Positions 17,791 through 26,238 of a DNA stretch of 64,000 nucleotides are shown in pieces; position 1 is the stretch's first letter; each line of letters starts with the position of its first letter. The translations under genes were made by a program, and so were the position numbers. Below the pieces are notes generated by a model. It was not told the DNA's origin. It worked only from the letters and a program-made list of their open reading frames with translations, and did not search any database. This DNA is from Sphingopyxis terrae subsp. terrae NBRC 15098. GTDB taxonomy: Bacteria > Pseudomonadota > Alphaproteobacteria > Sphingomonadales > Sphingomonadaceae. The DNA lies in contig NZ_CP013342.1 of NCBI RefSeq assembly GCF_001610975.1, positions 744,001 through 808,000 on the forward strand. The letters are read 5' to 3'.

Positions 17791-17946
17791 TTCTCCTGTC
17801 CGCGATCCCCGGCGGGGGGCCTGCCGGTCAGCCTGCTCCCTCAGATCAGCTATAGGCCCGTGATCATCGCCGTGGACACGGGCGAACTCGCCCGCCCAGC
17901 CTTCATATTTGCGGGCATCGGCATGATGAGGGGGGGCATCGGTCAT
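17707..17946 (-). pseudogene. Short open frame at the left end of the SRAP-splitting insert
   Basis: A 79-codon frame starts with ATG at 17946 (GGAGA 7 bp upstream) and begins MTDAPPHHADARKYEGWAGE. The first ~50 codons look like real coding sequence; the rest runs in the wrong frame through the SRAP fragment. It may be the 5' part of a gene that was cut at the junction near 17790. No family recognised. Confidence 0.35.
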
Positions 17947-17991
17947 CGCAGGGTCTCCGGAGTTGATCGGCGCACCACAGCGGCGCCATTG

Positions 17992-18023
17992 AATAAAAAA
18001 AGTGACCAATCGCTTTTTTTATT
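17992..18023. promoter_or_regulatory. Inverted repeat upstream of the TetR gene
   Basis: A 14-bp inverted repeat with one mismatch (AATAAAAAAAGTGA, CCAA, TCGCTTTTTTTATT) ends 13 bp before the regulator's start codon. It is strongly AT-rich in GC-rich surroundings. Its place suggests an autoregulatory operator overlapping the promoter of the TetR-exporter operon. Confidence 0.6.
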
Positions 18024-18036
18024 GCAGTGTAGCGCC

Positions 18037-18639
18037 ATGAACCGCCCTTACCTTTCTGCCGAAATACGCCGGGCCGAGGCTGTAGCGACCGTCATCGAAT
18101 TGGCCGCAACCCAAGATCCGGCGGTGTTGACCACCGGGCAGATCGCAGCGGCCATGGGGGTTTCCCAGGGCGCGCTGTTCCGCCATTTCCCTGACAAGCT
18201 GGCGATCTGGACCGCCGTGCTCGAATGGACCTGCGCTGAACTGAACCACCGCTTCGACAGCCTGCCGGAACGTCCTCCACTCGCCCGACTGGAGGCGATG
18301 CTGGCCGCGCATGTCGAATTCGTAATCGAACGACCGGGCGTGCCCCGTGTCCTGTTCGGCGAGCTGCAGCGCGCCGGCGACACCCCGACAAAGGCCATCG
18401 CCCGCCAGTTGATGGCCGGATATCGGGCGCGGGTAGCGCAGGCGCTTCATGCTGCGCGCGATTCAGGCGAGGTCGCTGAGGCCACCGATGTCGAGGCCGC
18501 GACCGTGCTGTTCCTTGCCATGGTGCAAGGCATGGTCATGCAAAGCCTCGCGATCGACGATTTCTCGGCCATGCCCATCCTTGCACGGCGCCTGTTCGAC
18601 CTGTTCCGCCGAAGCCTGGGAGCCGCGCCATGCGCATAG
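18037..18639 (+). CDS. TetR/AcrR family regulator
   Basis: This 200-residue protein begins MNRPYLSAEIRRAEAV. It has a TetR-type helix-turn-helix (TGQIAAAMGVSQGALFRHFPDKLAIW, residues ~34-59) and a helical ligand-binding C-terminus. The frame is open further upstream, but that sequence crosses the operator, so ATG at 18037 is chosen. It overlaps the membrane-fusion gene by 10 bp, so it is part of the exporter operon and probably represses it. Confidence 0.88.
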   Translation: MNRPYLSAEIRRAEAVATVIELAATQDPAVLTTGQIAAAMGVSQGALFRHFPDKLAIWTAVLEWTCAELNHRFDSLPERPPLARLEAMLAAHVEFVIERPGVPRVLFGELQRAGDTPTKAIARQLMAGYRARVAQALHAARDSGEVAEATDVEAATVLFLAMVQGMVMQSLAIDDFSAMPILARRLFDLFRRSLGAAPCA

Positions 18640-19811
18640 CCCTTCCGCAAAGCCGTCGTGCCCTGATGCTGGTTGCGGTGTTGGCCGTGCTGGCGCTCCT
18701 GCTTGCTTTCGTGGCTGTCCGCTCCGGGCCGCTCGCGCCGGTGAAAGTCACGGTGGCCAGGATCGAAGAGCGCGCGATAGCGCCAGCCCTGTTCGGGATC
18801 GGGACGGTCGAAGCGCGCTATACGCACCGGATCGGCCCGACCGCGCCGGGCCGCATCGCAAGTCTGGCCGTTGACGTGGGCGACCGGGTGGAGGCCGGAC
18901 AAGTGCTGGCTCTGATCGATCCGGTCGACCTCGATCAGCGCATTGCCGCTGCATCGGGCAGCGCCGGTCGCTCTGCCGCGCTGGAACAGGCGGCTGCCTC
19001 GCAAGTCACCGATGCCAGTGCCCGCCTGGCCCTAGCCCGCAGCGAGGCCACCCGCGGCGAACAGCTGTTTCGCGGCGGCTGGTTGACCCGCGCGGCACTC
19101 GATCAGCGGCGCCAGGCATTGGCAGGCGCCGAGGCGGCACTTGCCGCAGCGCAGGCCAACCGTTCGGCAGCTGTGCAGGATCGCGGCCGCACCGCGGCGG
19201 AACGTGCAGCCCTGCAGGAGCAGAAGGCGAATTTGCGCTTGGTTGCGCCCAAGGCTGGGTTGGTCGTGCGCCGCCTTGCCGAACCGGGGACGACGGTAGT
19301 GGCCGGGCAGGCCGTGATCGAAGTGGTCGATCCGGTGGAACTCTGGATCAATGCGCGGTTCGACCAGACCCGCGCGGGCGGAATTACCGCCGGTCTGCCT
19401 GCACGCGTCGTCTTGCGCTCGCGGATCGACACACCCATGCGTGGATCGGTTCTACGAGTGGAGCCGGTGGCCGACGCCGTGACCGAAGAAGTCCTGGCCA
19501 AGGTGACCTTCGATACGGGCGCGGGCCTTCCGCCGATTGGAGAACTCGCCGAAGTGACCATTGCCCTTCCGGCACGCGGGCGCACGCTCGCGGTGCCCAA
19601 TGCGGCCATTCACCGCATCGGTAGCGACGTTGGCGTATGGACCTTGCGCGACGGCGACCTGGAATTCGTCGCCCTGAAGCTCGGCGTGGAAGATCCCAGC
19701 GGTTGGGTGCAAGTGCTGGATGGCCTTGCCAAGGGCGATCAAGTGATCCTGCACAGCGATCGGCCGCTGACCGCATCGAGCCGAATCACGGTGGTCGACA
19801 AGCTGCCATGA
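18630..19811 (+). CDS. HlyD/MFP-family periplasmic adaptor of an ABC exporter
   Basis: This 393-residue protein has one N-terminal membrane anchor (LMLVAVLAVLALLLAFVAV, ~14-32), then a biotinyl-lipoyl-like segment (GRIASLAVDVGDRVEAGQVLALID), a coiled-coil hairpin (~100-195) and the second lipoyl half (LRLVAPKAGLVVRRLAEPGTTV). It would link the inner-membrane permease to an outer-membrane duct. With the next two genes it forms a DevBCA/MacAB-like three-part exporter; no outer-membrane channel gene is in the block. Confidence 0.88.
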   Translation: MRIALPQSRRALMLVAVLAVLALLLAFVAVRSGPLAPVKVTVARIEERAIAPALFGIGTVEARYTHRIGPTAPGRIASLAVDVGDRVEAGQVLALIDPVDLDQRIAAASGSAGRSAALEQAAASQVTDASARLALARSEATRGEQLFRGGWLTRAALDQRRQALAGAEAALAAAQANRSAAVQDRGRTAAERAALQEQKANLRLVAPKAGLVVRRLAEPGTTVVAGQAVIEVVDPVELWINARFDQTRAGGITAGLPARVVLRSRIDTPMRGSVLRVEPVADAVTEEVLAKVTFDTGAGLPPIGELAEVTIALPARGRTLAVPNAAIHRIGSDVGVWTLRDGDLEFVALKLGVEDPSGWVQVLDGLAKGDQVILHSDRPLTASSRITVVDKLP

Positions 19812-19821
19812 GGGGGCTGCC

Positions 19822-21024
19822 GTGATTAGCCTTGCCGGCCGCGACATCCTGCATGGCTGGGGCAAGTTCGTGCTCACCGGCGTCGGACTCGGCCTGCTGA
19901 TCGGCGTCACCCTGTCGATGGCCGGGGTTTATCGTGGCATGATCGATGATGCCCAGGCCCTGCTCGACAACAGCGGCGCGGACCTGTGGGTGGTGCAGAA
20001 GGACACGCTGGGCCCCTATGCCGAACCCTCCAGCCTGAACGAGGATACCGAACGCCCCATCCGCGCCATGGCCGGTGTGGACCGGGCGGCAGGCGTTACC
20101 TATCTGACCATGCAGATCGCGCATCAGGGCAAGGATGTGCGGGTCATGGTGGTGGGGGCAGAAGTCACCCAGCCGGGTGAGCCGGGCCAGCCCCCGCACC
20201 TGATGGCGGGGCGCCGGATCGTGCAGGGCCATTACGAGGCCGTGGCCGATGTGAAGACGGGCTTTGCCATGGGCGATCAGGTGAAAGTGCGCCGGAATAC
20301 CTATCGCATTGTCGGCCTGACTAGTCGGATGGTGTCGTCCGGCGGGGATCCCATGCTGTTCCTGTCGCTCAAGGATGCGCAGGAAGCCCAGTTTGAAAAG
20401 GACAGCGACGCCATTGTCCGCCAGCGGGCACGCACGGCGTCCAGCCCAGCACTGAACCCGCCAGGCAATCCCGCCGTGGCCGAGGCGGTAAATGCCACGC
20501 AGGCCAACAGCACCAATGTCAACGCAGTGCTGGTGACCGTGGCGGCAGCGTCCGACCCTGAAACCGTCGCCGCCGGGATCCGGCGCTGGCAGCGCGTGAC
20601 GGTCTATACCCGCGCGCAGATGGAAGAGATCCTGGTCGACAAGATGATCGCCAATTCGGCGCGGCAGATCGGGATGTTCCTGGTGATCCTCGCGATCGTC
20701 AGCGCCGCGATCGTCGCCTTCATCATCTACACCATGACCATTGGCAAGATTCGCGAGATCGCCGTCCTGAAATTGATCGGCACGCGCAACCGCACGATTG
20801 CCGCCATGATTCTGCAACAGGCGCTGGGACTGGGCTTGATCGGCTTTGCCGTGGGCAAGATTGCCGCCACCTTCTGGGCGCCGTTCTTTCCTAAATACGT
20901 GCTGCTGCTGCCGGCGGATTCGGTGCGCGGGTTCCTTGCGGTTATGGCGATCTGTTCGCTGGCCAGCCTGCTGGCGATCCATGCAGCCTTGAAGGTCGAC
21001 CCGGCGGAGGCCATCGGTGGCTGA
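19822..21024 (+). CDS. ABC transporter permease, FtsX/DevC-like
   Basis: This 400-residue membrane protein starts at GTG. It has an N-terminal helix, a large periplasmic domain (~45-275) and three C-terminal helices (MFLVILAIVSAAIVAFIIYT; the region after LKLIGTRNRTIAAM; the final FLAVMAICSLASLLAIHA). The topology and the LKLIGTRNR coupling motif are typical of FtsX/MacB/DevC permeases. It overlaps the ATPase gene by 8 bp. Confidence 0.88.
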   Translation: MISLAGRDILHGWGKFVLTGVGLGLLIGVTLSMAGVYRGMIDDAQALLDNSGADLWVVQKDTLGPYAEPSSLNEDTERPIRAMAGVDRAAGVTYLTMQIAHQGKDVRVMVVGAEVTQPGEPGQPPHLMAGRRIVQGHYEAVADVKTGFAMGDQVKVRRNTYRIVGLTSRMVSSGGDPMLFLSLKDAQEAQFEKDSDAIVRQRARTASSPALNPPGNPAVAEAVNATQANSTNVNAVLVTVAAASDPETVAAGIRRWQRVTVYTRAQMEEILVDKMIANSARQIGMFLVILAIVSAAIVAFIIYTMTIGKIREIAVLKLIGTRNRTIAAMILQQALGLGLIGFAVGKIAATFWAPFFPKYVLLLPADSVRGFLAVMAICSLASLLAIHAALKVDPAEAIGG

Positions 21025-21754
21025 CGGCATCCGCATCGATAACCTGGTCAAGACCTATGGTCGGGGCGTTACTGCCGTCCACGCCTTGAGCGGCGTCAAC
21101 ATGTCGGTTGCCAAAGGCGAGGTCGTCGGCCTGATCGGGCCGTCGGGTTCCGGCAAGAGCACCCTACTCAAGTGCCTGGGCGCAGTGATCGAACCGACGT
21201 CGGGCCGCATGACCATCGGCGACACAGTGATCTACGACGATGGCTGGAAAGTGGGCGATCTGCGCGCCCTGCGCCGCGACCTGATCGGCTTCATCTTCCA
21301 GGCGCCCTTCCTGATCCCGTTCCTCGACGTGACAGACAATGTCGCGCTGCTTCCCATGCTGGCCGGTAAGCCCAACGCCCTGGCCCGAAAGGAAGCGCGT
21401 GACCTGCTGGAGGCGCTCGACGTGGCGCACCGTGCAGCGGCCATGCCATCTCAGCTTTCCGGCGGCGAACAACAGCGCGTCGCAATCGCCCGCGCCCTAG
21501 TCAACCGCCCGTCGGTAATCCTCGCAGACGAGCCGACCGCGCCGCTTGACAGCGTTCGCGCGCTCGCGGTTGTCGACCTGCTAAACACCGTGGCCCGGCA
21601 GTTCGAGACCGCAATCATCGTGGTCACCCATGATGAAAAGATCATTCCGACCTTTCCCCGCCTTTATAACATCCGCGACGGCATCACGGTCGAGGAAGCT
21701 CCGGCAGGCCGCCCAGGCGCGGACCAGAACCGCGAAGATGCGGGGAAATCATAA
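21017..21754 (+). CDS. ABC transporter ATP-binding protein (MacB/DevA-like)
   Basis: This 245-residue ATPase starts at GTG. It has Walker [10 protein letters not shown] near 40-48, Q-loop FIFQAPF near 94, signature [15 protein letters not shown] near 140 and Walker [13 protein letters not shown] near 160. It powers the FtsX-like permease. The DEPTAPLD variant (Ala for the usual Gly/Ser) is slightly unusual. The exported substrate is unknown; a stress-related role is hinted at by the peroxiredoxin gene downstream. Confidence 0.9.
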   Translation: MADGIRIDNLVKTYGRGVTAVHALSGVNMSVAKGEVVGLIGPSGSGKSTLLKCLGAVIEPTSGRMTIGDTVIYDDGWKVGDLRALRRDLIGFIFQAPFLIPFLDVTDNVALLPMLAGKPNALARKEARDLLEALDVAHRAAAMPSQLSGGEQQRVAIARALVNRPSVILADEPTAPLDSVRALAVVDLLNTVARQFETAIIVVTHDEKIIPTFPRLYNIRDGITVEEAPAGRPGADQNREDAGKS

Positions 21755-21924
21755 AGTGACGCGCGAATCCCAGATCAGCTACCACAGCTCAGCAAGGCAT
21801 TTTTGGCGATTCGCGGGACACCCCACCATCAAATCGACTGCGTCGATTACTCTGCGCTAAATATTCGCATTCTCTAATTTAATAAATCGAGATAGTGATG
21901 TCCTCAGCCAACAAGGAGGCCATC

Positions 21925-22572
21925 ATGACTGACACCATCACCGCTCCCGCCATGCCGCGCATCAATGAGCCGGCACCCGACTTCAGCGCCAAGACCACGC
22001 ATGGCCAGCGCACACTGGCCGACTATCGGGGCAAGTGGCTCGTGCTCTTCTCCCACCCGGCCGACTTCACCCCGGTCTGCATGACCGAGTTCATGGGCTT
22101 TGCCCGCCATGCCGATGAATTCAAGGCAATGAACACCGAGCTGCTCGGCCTGTCGATCGACTCGAACTACGCCCACATTGCCTGGGTCCGATCGATCAAG
22201 GAGAAGTTCGACGTCGAGATCCCGTTCCCGATCATCGAGGACATCTCCATGAAGGTGGCGACCGCCTATGGCATGGTTCACCCGGGGGCATCCGACACCC
22301 AGGCCGTGCGCGCTACCTTCTTCATCGACCCCGAAGGCACGCTGCGCGCCATGGTTTATTACCCCATGTCGAACGGCCGCTCGATCGCCGAGTTCGTTCG
22401 CCTGATGCAGGCCTTGCAGACGGCCGACTTCAACAAGGTCGCCACGCCCGAAGGCTGGCAGCCCGGCGACAAGGTAATCATCCCCCCGCCGCAGACCGCC
22501 CCGGCAGCCGAAGCCCGCGCCGGTGAAGGTTACGACTATGTCGACTGGTATTTCAGCACCAAGACCCTCTGA
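21925..22572 (+). CDS. 1-Cys peroxiredoxin (Prx6/AhpC-TSA family)
   Basis: This 215-residue thiol peroxidase has the peroxidatic Cys in HPADFTPVCMTEF near residue 50. There is no other cysteine, so it is a 1-Cys enzyme needing an external reductant. The C-terminal dimerization part (WQPGDKVIIPP, YDYVDWYFSTKTL) is typical of the archaeal/Prx6-type group. AAGGAGG 5 bp before ATG 21925 fixes the start. It lies 170 bp after the exporter and is followed by a strong hairpin. Confidence 0.93.
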   Translation: MTDTITAPAMPRINEPAPDFSAKTTHGQRTLADYRGKWLVLFSHPADFTPVCMTEFMGFARHADEFKAMNTELLGLSIDSNYAHIAWVRSIKEKFDVEIPFPIIEDISMKVATAYGMVHPGASDTQAVRATFFIDPEGTLRAMVYYPMSNGRSIAEFVRLMQALQTADFNKVATPEGWQPGDKVIIPPPQTAPAAEARAGEGYDYVDWYFSTKTL

Positions 22573-22586
22573 ACAAGGCCAAGCAA

Positions 22587-22610
22587 CCGGCGGCGCGTAG
22601 GCGCCGCCGG
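22587..22610 (+). terminator. Hairpin after the peroxiredoxin gene
   Basis: A perfect 10-bp GC stem (CCGGCGGCGC / GCGCCGCCGG) with a GTAG loop starts 14 bp after the stop codon. There is no T-run. It separates peroxiredoxin from the truncated metallo-beta-lactamase-fold gene. Confidence 0.6.
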
Positions 22611-22634
22611 GAACCCGTCAGGAAAGGAATGCTC

Positions 22635-22832
22635 ATGTCAGACCCCGTCATTGCCGCCGCAACAGAGATCGTGCAGCAGACAGGCCCGGCGGCGGTCCAG
22701 GTTCGCAGCTTCTTCGACGAAGCAACCTTCACGGTAACTCACGTGCTGTCCGATCGTGTGACCGGCAAGGCCGCGATCATCGACAGCGTGCTCGATTTCG
22801 ATCCGGTATCGGGGCGCACTTCCACCACTTAG
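22635..22832 (+). pseudogene. Truncated MBL-fold hydrolase (persulfide-dioxygenase-like) N-terminus
   Basis: The frame from ATG 22635 (GGAAAGGA 6 bp upstream) encodes VRSFFDEATFTVTHVLSD and AAIIDSVLDFDPVSGRTSTT, the N-terminus of the ETHE1-like/Blh MBL family. It stops at TAG 22830-22832. The next codons (ADAVIA) still fit the family, so the TAG is a nonsense change inside the gene. Homology ends at about 22852, where the SRAP fragment begins. The metal-binding HxHxDH part is missing, so the product is inactive. Confidence 0.75.
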
Positions 22833-22849
22833 GCCGATGCCGTGATCGC

Positions 22850-23246
22850 CTAGCCCCGCCCATGCGGCGAGTGGCTGATCGGCGACGCTGATCCACGTCC
22901 GCGTCATCTTGCCCTTTTCGCCCTCGGCCTCGGCGAAGGCGGTGAAGGGGATGAGGCAGCGCTGCGCCGGGGAGACAAACCAGTGTTTCCAAAAGCCGGC
23001 GAGCAACTTTTCATCGCGGGCATTGTTGATCGGCTTGGGCTTGCTCGTCGGCTTCATGCCCTTGAGCCGCACCGGGAAACCCCAATTCATCTGCTCGATG
23101 AAGCCCTCGCCCGCATCCTCGCGCACGACCAGGCCGGGATAGCCGGGATAAACATCTGCAGGCGCGTTGAAGCCGTGGGGGGCCTTGGCGCGGAAGAGAT
23201 CGGCCATCTCCGCGACGGTGCTCTTATTGGTGTAGAGGTTGCACAT
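22850..23246 (-). pseudogene. N-terminal part of an SRAP/YedK (HMCES-like) gene
   Basis: This leftward frame begins MCNLYTNKSTVAEMADLF with the catalytic Cys2. It has PINNARDEKLLAGFWK (conserved Asn near 74), CLIPFTAFAEAEG (conserved Glu near 107) and ends WISVADQPLAAWAGL at about 22853. The frame stays open to 22638 but that part is antisense to the MBL fragment. The missing C-terminus with the HDRMPVIL motif lies at 17564-17790. Confidence 0.85.
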
Positions 23247-23351
23247 GTCGACATGGTGGCGACCCTGCGCCGAGAGTCAATCTGACGAACGGCAGCAAAC
23301 GACCCCATCGCAGACGGTCTCCCCAGGACCTCGAGAGTTTTGCAGTGTCGG

Positions 23352-23765
23352 TTAAGTGGCGCTAGCTCTTCGGGTCAGTGTGCCCTTCAGCTCGGTTGCA
23401 GCAGCGATCGTATTTGAGATCGTGCCGAACTTCCGCACGTTGGTGTGCAGGAGTTCGAGTCGATGATCATCCTCATCGGTGTCGACAAGGATCTGGTAAG
23501 CGATTGAGTTGATCCTAGGAGGGCTCTCCTGACGCTCGGCTTTAAGGCTGACTTCCACCCCCCGAAGGTGAAACCCCAAGAGGGGCGTCACTCGCTCGAT
23601 ACCCTTGATCATGCAGGCGGCGACGGCCGCGAGGAGCAGCTCGGCAGGATTGAAGGCATCGTCGCGGCCTTGCAGATCGGTATCGAGGACGATCTCGGCG
23701 GCCTTTGTAGCGGCGATACTCCCGTGCCCGTCGATGCGCCAAGCCCGCACAGCGTAAGTCAGCAT
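23352..23765 (-). CDS. OsmC-family protein lacking the second active-site Cys
   Basis: This 137-residue protein has the OsmC/Ohr fold signature FNPAELLLAAVAACMIKGIE, with the first redox Cys near 52. The second conserved Cys (normally in a CPVSNT-like motif) is replaced: FGTISNTI is seen instead. It is probably not a classical organic-hydroperoxide reductase. It is divergent from arsR, with the arsR operator between them. Confidence 0.8.
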   Translation of the reverse strand: MLTYAVRAWRIDGHGSIAATKAAEIVLDTDLQGRDDAFNPAELLLAAVAACMIKGIERVTPLLGFHLRGVEVSLKAERQESPPRINSIAYQILVDTDEDDHRLELLHTNVRKFGTISNTIAAATELKGTLTRRASAT

Positions 23766-23886
23766 AATCTTGCCTCCCTTCGGGCTCAGGCCTGAGCCAT
23801 CAGCGGGAAGTCTTGAATCGGTAGATTCCCGGGTCCGGGCCGGGTTGGATCGTGTCCAGGCCTTGGCTCACGACCCAGCGCAAAAA

Positions 23887-23943
23887 ATATTTCGAGGTTA
23901 GCCGAAATATCTCTTGCGCGCTGAGAGGTCACCGCATATTTCG
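23887..23943. promoter_or_regulatory. ArsR operator: three ATATTTCG half-sites
   Basis: A perfect inverted repeat ATATTTCG - 8 nt - CGAAATAT (23887-23910) is followed by a third half-site ATATTTCG at 23936-23943, six bases before the arsR start codon. Spacing and AT-rich arms fit an ArsR/SmtB operator. It could control both the ars operon and the divergent OsmC gene. Confidence 0.75.
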
Positions 23944-23949
23944 AGACTT

Positions 23950-24306
23950 ATGGAAACGAACACCGAATCGATTGTCGAAGCGCTCGGCGCCTTGGCCCAG
24001 GAGAACCGGCTCACCCTGTTCCGCATGCTCATCCAGGCCGGGAATGCTGGTTTGGCTGCGGGCGCAATTGCGCAGGCGCTCGGCATCCCTAACTCGTCGC
24101 TCTCGTTCCACTTGGCCCATCTCACGCGCGCAGGGCTTATCCGCCAGCGGCGCGATGGCCGCTCGCTCATCTACACCGCCGACTACGAAGCGATGAACGC
24201 GCTGGTCGGCTTTCTGATGGAGAACTGCTGCGGAGGCGCAGCCTGTGCCCCCGAAGCCCCCTGCGGCGAGGATGCCGCGCAACCGCAAAGAAAGGTATCC
24301 GCATGA
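23950..24306 (+). CDS. arsR: ArsR family arsenic-responsive repressor
   Basis: This 118-residue winged-helix repressor has the recognition helix region NSSLSFHLAHLTRAGLIRQRRDGR (~48-71). A C-terminal cysteine cluster (ENCCGGAAC, Cys93, Cys94, Cys99, Cys105) resembles the As(III)/organoarsenical site of ArsR proteins with C-terminal vicinal cysteines. ATG 23950 is chosen because it places the protein start right after the operator. It heads a four-gene operon with 4-8 bp overlaps. Confidence 0.93.
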   Translation: METNTESIVEALGALAQENRLTLFRMLIQAGNAGLAAGAIAQALGIPNSSLSFHLAHLTRAGLIRQRRDGRSLIYTADYEAMNALVGFLMENCCGGAACAPEAPCGEDAAQPQRKVSA

Positions 24307-24767
24307 AGCGCTTGCATGTCCATGTCGGGGTCGACGACCTCGCACAGTCGATCGGCTTCTACTCGACGCTTTTCGGTGCCGAGCCGACGGTGACCAAGGA
24401 TGACTACGCCAAGTGGATGCTGGACGATCCGCGCGTCAACTTCGCGATCTCTTCCGGCAACGCGCACAAGGGCGTCGAGCATCTCGGCATCCAGGTGGAA
24501 AGCGAAAGCGAGCTGCAGGAGGTCTATGGCCGCCTGAAAGCTGCTGATCGCCCTGTGCTCGAAGAAGGAGCCACGACTTGCTGCTACGCGAAGTCGGAGA
24601 AGAGCTGGATCGCCGATCCGCAAGGGGTCGTCTGGGAAGCCTTCTTCACCAACGGTGAGGCGACCGTCTACGGAGACAGCCCTGAACTGTCGGCTCTCTC
24701 GGCCAATGCCGCCGAAGCGAATTGCTGCGCGCCCGCAATGGGCCCCAAGGCGACGTGCTGCGGATGA
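24303..24767 (+). CDS. arsI: ArsI/CadI-family C-As lyase (glyoxalase fold)
   Basis: This 154-residue VOC-fold protein has probable iron ligands His5, His60 and Glu112 and the vicinal cysteine pair TTCCYA (Cys93, Cys94). That pair is the signature of ArsI, the dioxygenase that cleaves the C-As bond of trivalent organoarsenicals. The tail has two further Cys pairs (ANCCAP, ATCCG). It overlaps arsR and arsC by 4 bp each. Confidence 0.9.
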   Translation: MKRLHVHVGVDDLAQSIGFYSTLFGAEPTVTKDDYAKWMLDDPRVNFAISSGNAHKGVEHLGIQVESESELQEVYGRLKAADRPVLEEGATTCCYAKSEKSWIADPQGVVWEAFFTNGEATVYGDSPELSALSANAAEANCCAPAMGPKATCCG

Positions 24768-25171
24768 GTGTCACCATCTACCACAACCCGGTCTGCGGCA
24801 CCTCGCGCAACACCCTGGCGCTGATCCGCGCCACCGGCAGCGAGCCCCGGGTAATCGAGTATCTGGTCGAGCCGCCGTCACGCGGGGAGCTTGTGTCGCT
24901 GATCGCGCGCATGGGAATCGCCCCCCGCGATCTGCTGCGGCAGAAAGGCACGCCTTACGATGATCTTGGCTTAGACGACGACAAGCTGACCGACGTCGAT
25001 CTGATCGACGCGATGATGGAGCACCCGGTTCTCATCAATCGCCCGATCGTGGTCGGCCCGCGCGGCGTGAAACTGTGCCGCCCGTCCGAGCTTGTTCTCG
25101 ATGTGCTCGACCGCCCGTTGCGCGAGGAGTTTGTCAAGGAAGACGGCGAGGTCGTAAACCCCAATGGCTGA
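24764..25171 (+). CDS. arsC: Arsenate reductase, glutaredoxin-dependent ArsC
   Basis: This 135-residue protein begins with the ArsC motif [17 protein letters not shown], with the catalytic Cys at position 11. It has [10 protein letters not shown] and [12 protein letters not shown], typical of the R773/Spx-like ArsC family. It reduces As(V) to As(III) with glutathione/glutaredoxin, giving the substrate for the Acr3 pump encoded next. Confidence 0.95.
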   Translation: MSVTIYHNPVCGTSRNTLALIRATGSEPRVIEYLVEPPSRGELVSLIARMGIAPRDLLRQKGTPYDDLGLDDDKLTDVDLIDAMMEHPVLINRPIVVGPRGVKLCRPSELVLDVLDRPLREEFVKEDGEVVNPNG

Positions 25172-26219
25172 CTCTCAGCCTCAAGCGAGCGCGCTCGGGC
25201 TTTTCGAACGGTGGCTCTCTTTATGGGTTGCGCTCGCCATCGCGGCGGGACTGGTGCTCGGAAACGTCCTGCCGGATGTCTTCGGGGCTCTGGCCGCGCT
25301 CGAATACGCATCGGTCAATCTGGTGGTCGCGCTGCTGATCTGGGCGATGATCTTCCCGATGATGGTCGCGGTGGACTTCGCCAGCCTGCGCGACATCGGA
25401 CAAAGGCCGAAGGGCTTAGTGCTCACCATCGTCGTGAACTGGCTGGTGAAGCCGTTCACGATGGCGGCGCTTGCGGTCCTGTTCTTCGAGGTCGTTTTTG
25501 CCGACCTGATGGCGCCTGCCGACGCGCAGCAATACATCGCCGGGCTCATACTTCTCGGCGCAGCGCCGTGCACGGCGATGGTCTTCGTGTGGTCCCAGAT
25601 GACCCGCGGCGATCCGGCCTACACTCTGGTGCAGGTGTCGGTGAACGACATCATCATGATCGTCGCATTCGCGCCAATCGTGGCGTTCCTACTCGGGATC
25701 ACCGACATCATGGTGCCGTGGGAGACGCTCTTGCTCTCAACCGTCCTTTATGTCGTCATTCCGCTTGCGGCCGGCGCACTCACCCGCCGACACCTGCTGG
25801 CAAAGAGCGGCGGAGACACCGACGCGGTGAGCCGCTTCACAGGATCCTTGAAGCCCATATCGGTGCTTGGACTGCTGCTGACGGTCGTGCTCCTGTTCGG
25901 GTTCCAGGGTGAGATGATCGTCTCGCGGCCGCTCCTCATTGCACTCATCGCGGTTCCCATCGTGATCCAGAGCTACGGCATATTCTTCATCACCTACGGC
26001 GCTGCGTGGACGTGGCGATTGCCGTTTCCGATCGCCGCGCCCTGCGCCCTCATCGGCACGTCGAACTTTTTCGAGCTGGCCGTCGCAGTTGCCATCGGAT
26101 TGTTCGGGCTTGGCAGCGGCGCAGCACTCGCGACCGTGGTGGGCGTGCTCGTCGAGGTCCCGGTGATGCTGTCGCTGGTGGCGTTCGCCAACCGGACGCA
26201 GGAGAGGTTCCCGCAGTGA
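25164..26219 (+). CDS. acr3: ACR3 family arsenite efflux permease
   Basis: This 351-residue protein has about ten membrane helices. It has the ACR3 landmarks NWLVKPF (~94), the conserved Cys in [14 protein letters not shown] (~135) and SVNDIIMI. It exports As(III) using the proton motive force. It is the last intact gene of the ars operon. A short open sequence after its stop runs straight into a DUF389 fragment, so the original next gene has been lost. Confidence 0.95.
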   Translation: MADSQPQASALGLFERWLSLWVALAIAAGLVLGNVLPDVFGALAALEYASVNLVVALLIWAMIFPMMVAVDFASLRDIGQRPKGLVLTIVVNWLVKPFTMAALAVLFFEVVFADLMAPADAQQYIAGLILLGAAPCTAMVFVWSQMTRGDPAYTLVQVSVNDIIMIVAFAPIVAFLLGITDIMVPWETLLLSTVLYVVIPLAAGALTRRHLLAKSGGDTDAVSRFTGSLKPISVLGLLLTVVLLFGFQGEMIVSRPLLIALIAVPIVIQSYGIFFITYGAAWTWRLPFPIAAPCALIGTSNFFELAVAVAIGLFGLGSGAALATVVGVLVEVPVMLSLVAFANRTQERFPQ

Positions 26220-26238
26220 ACCTCGTCGATCGGAAGTA

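Noticed and set aside
17777..22859. GCCCCGC at both ends of the SRAP-splitting block as a 7-bp target duplication
   Set aside because: Removing the block with one copy does not restore the SRAP frame, and 7 bp can match by chance in GC-rich DNA; kept only as possible microhomology.
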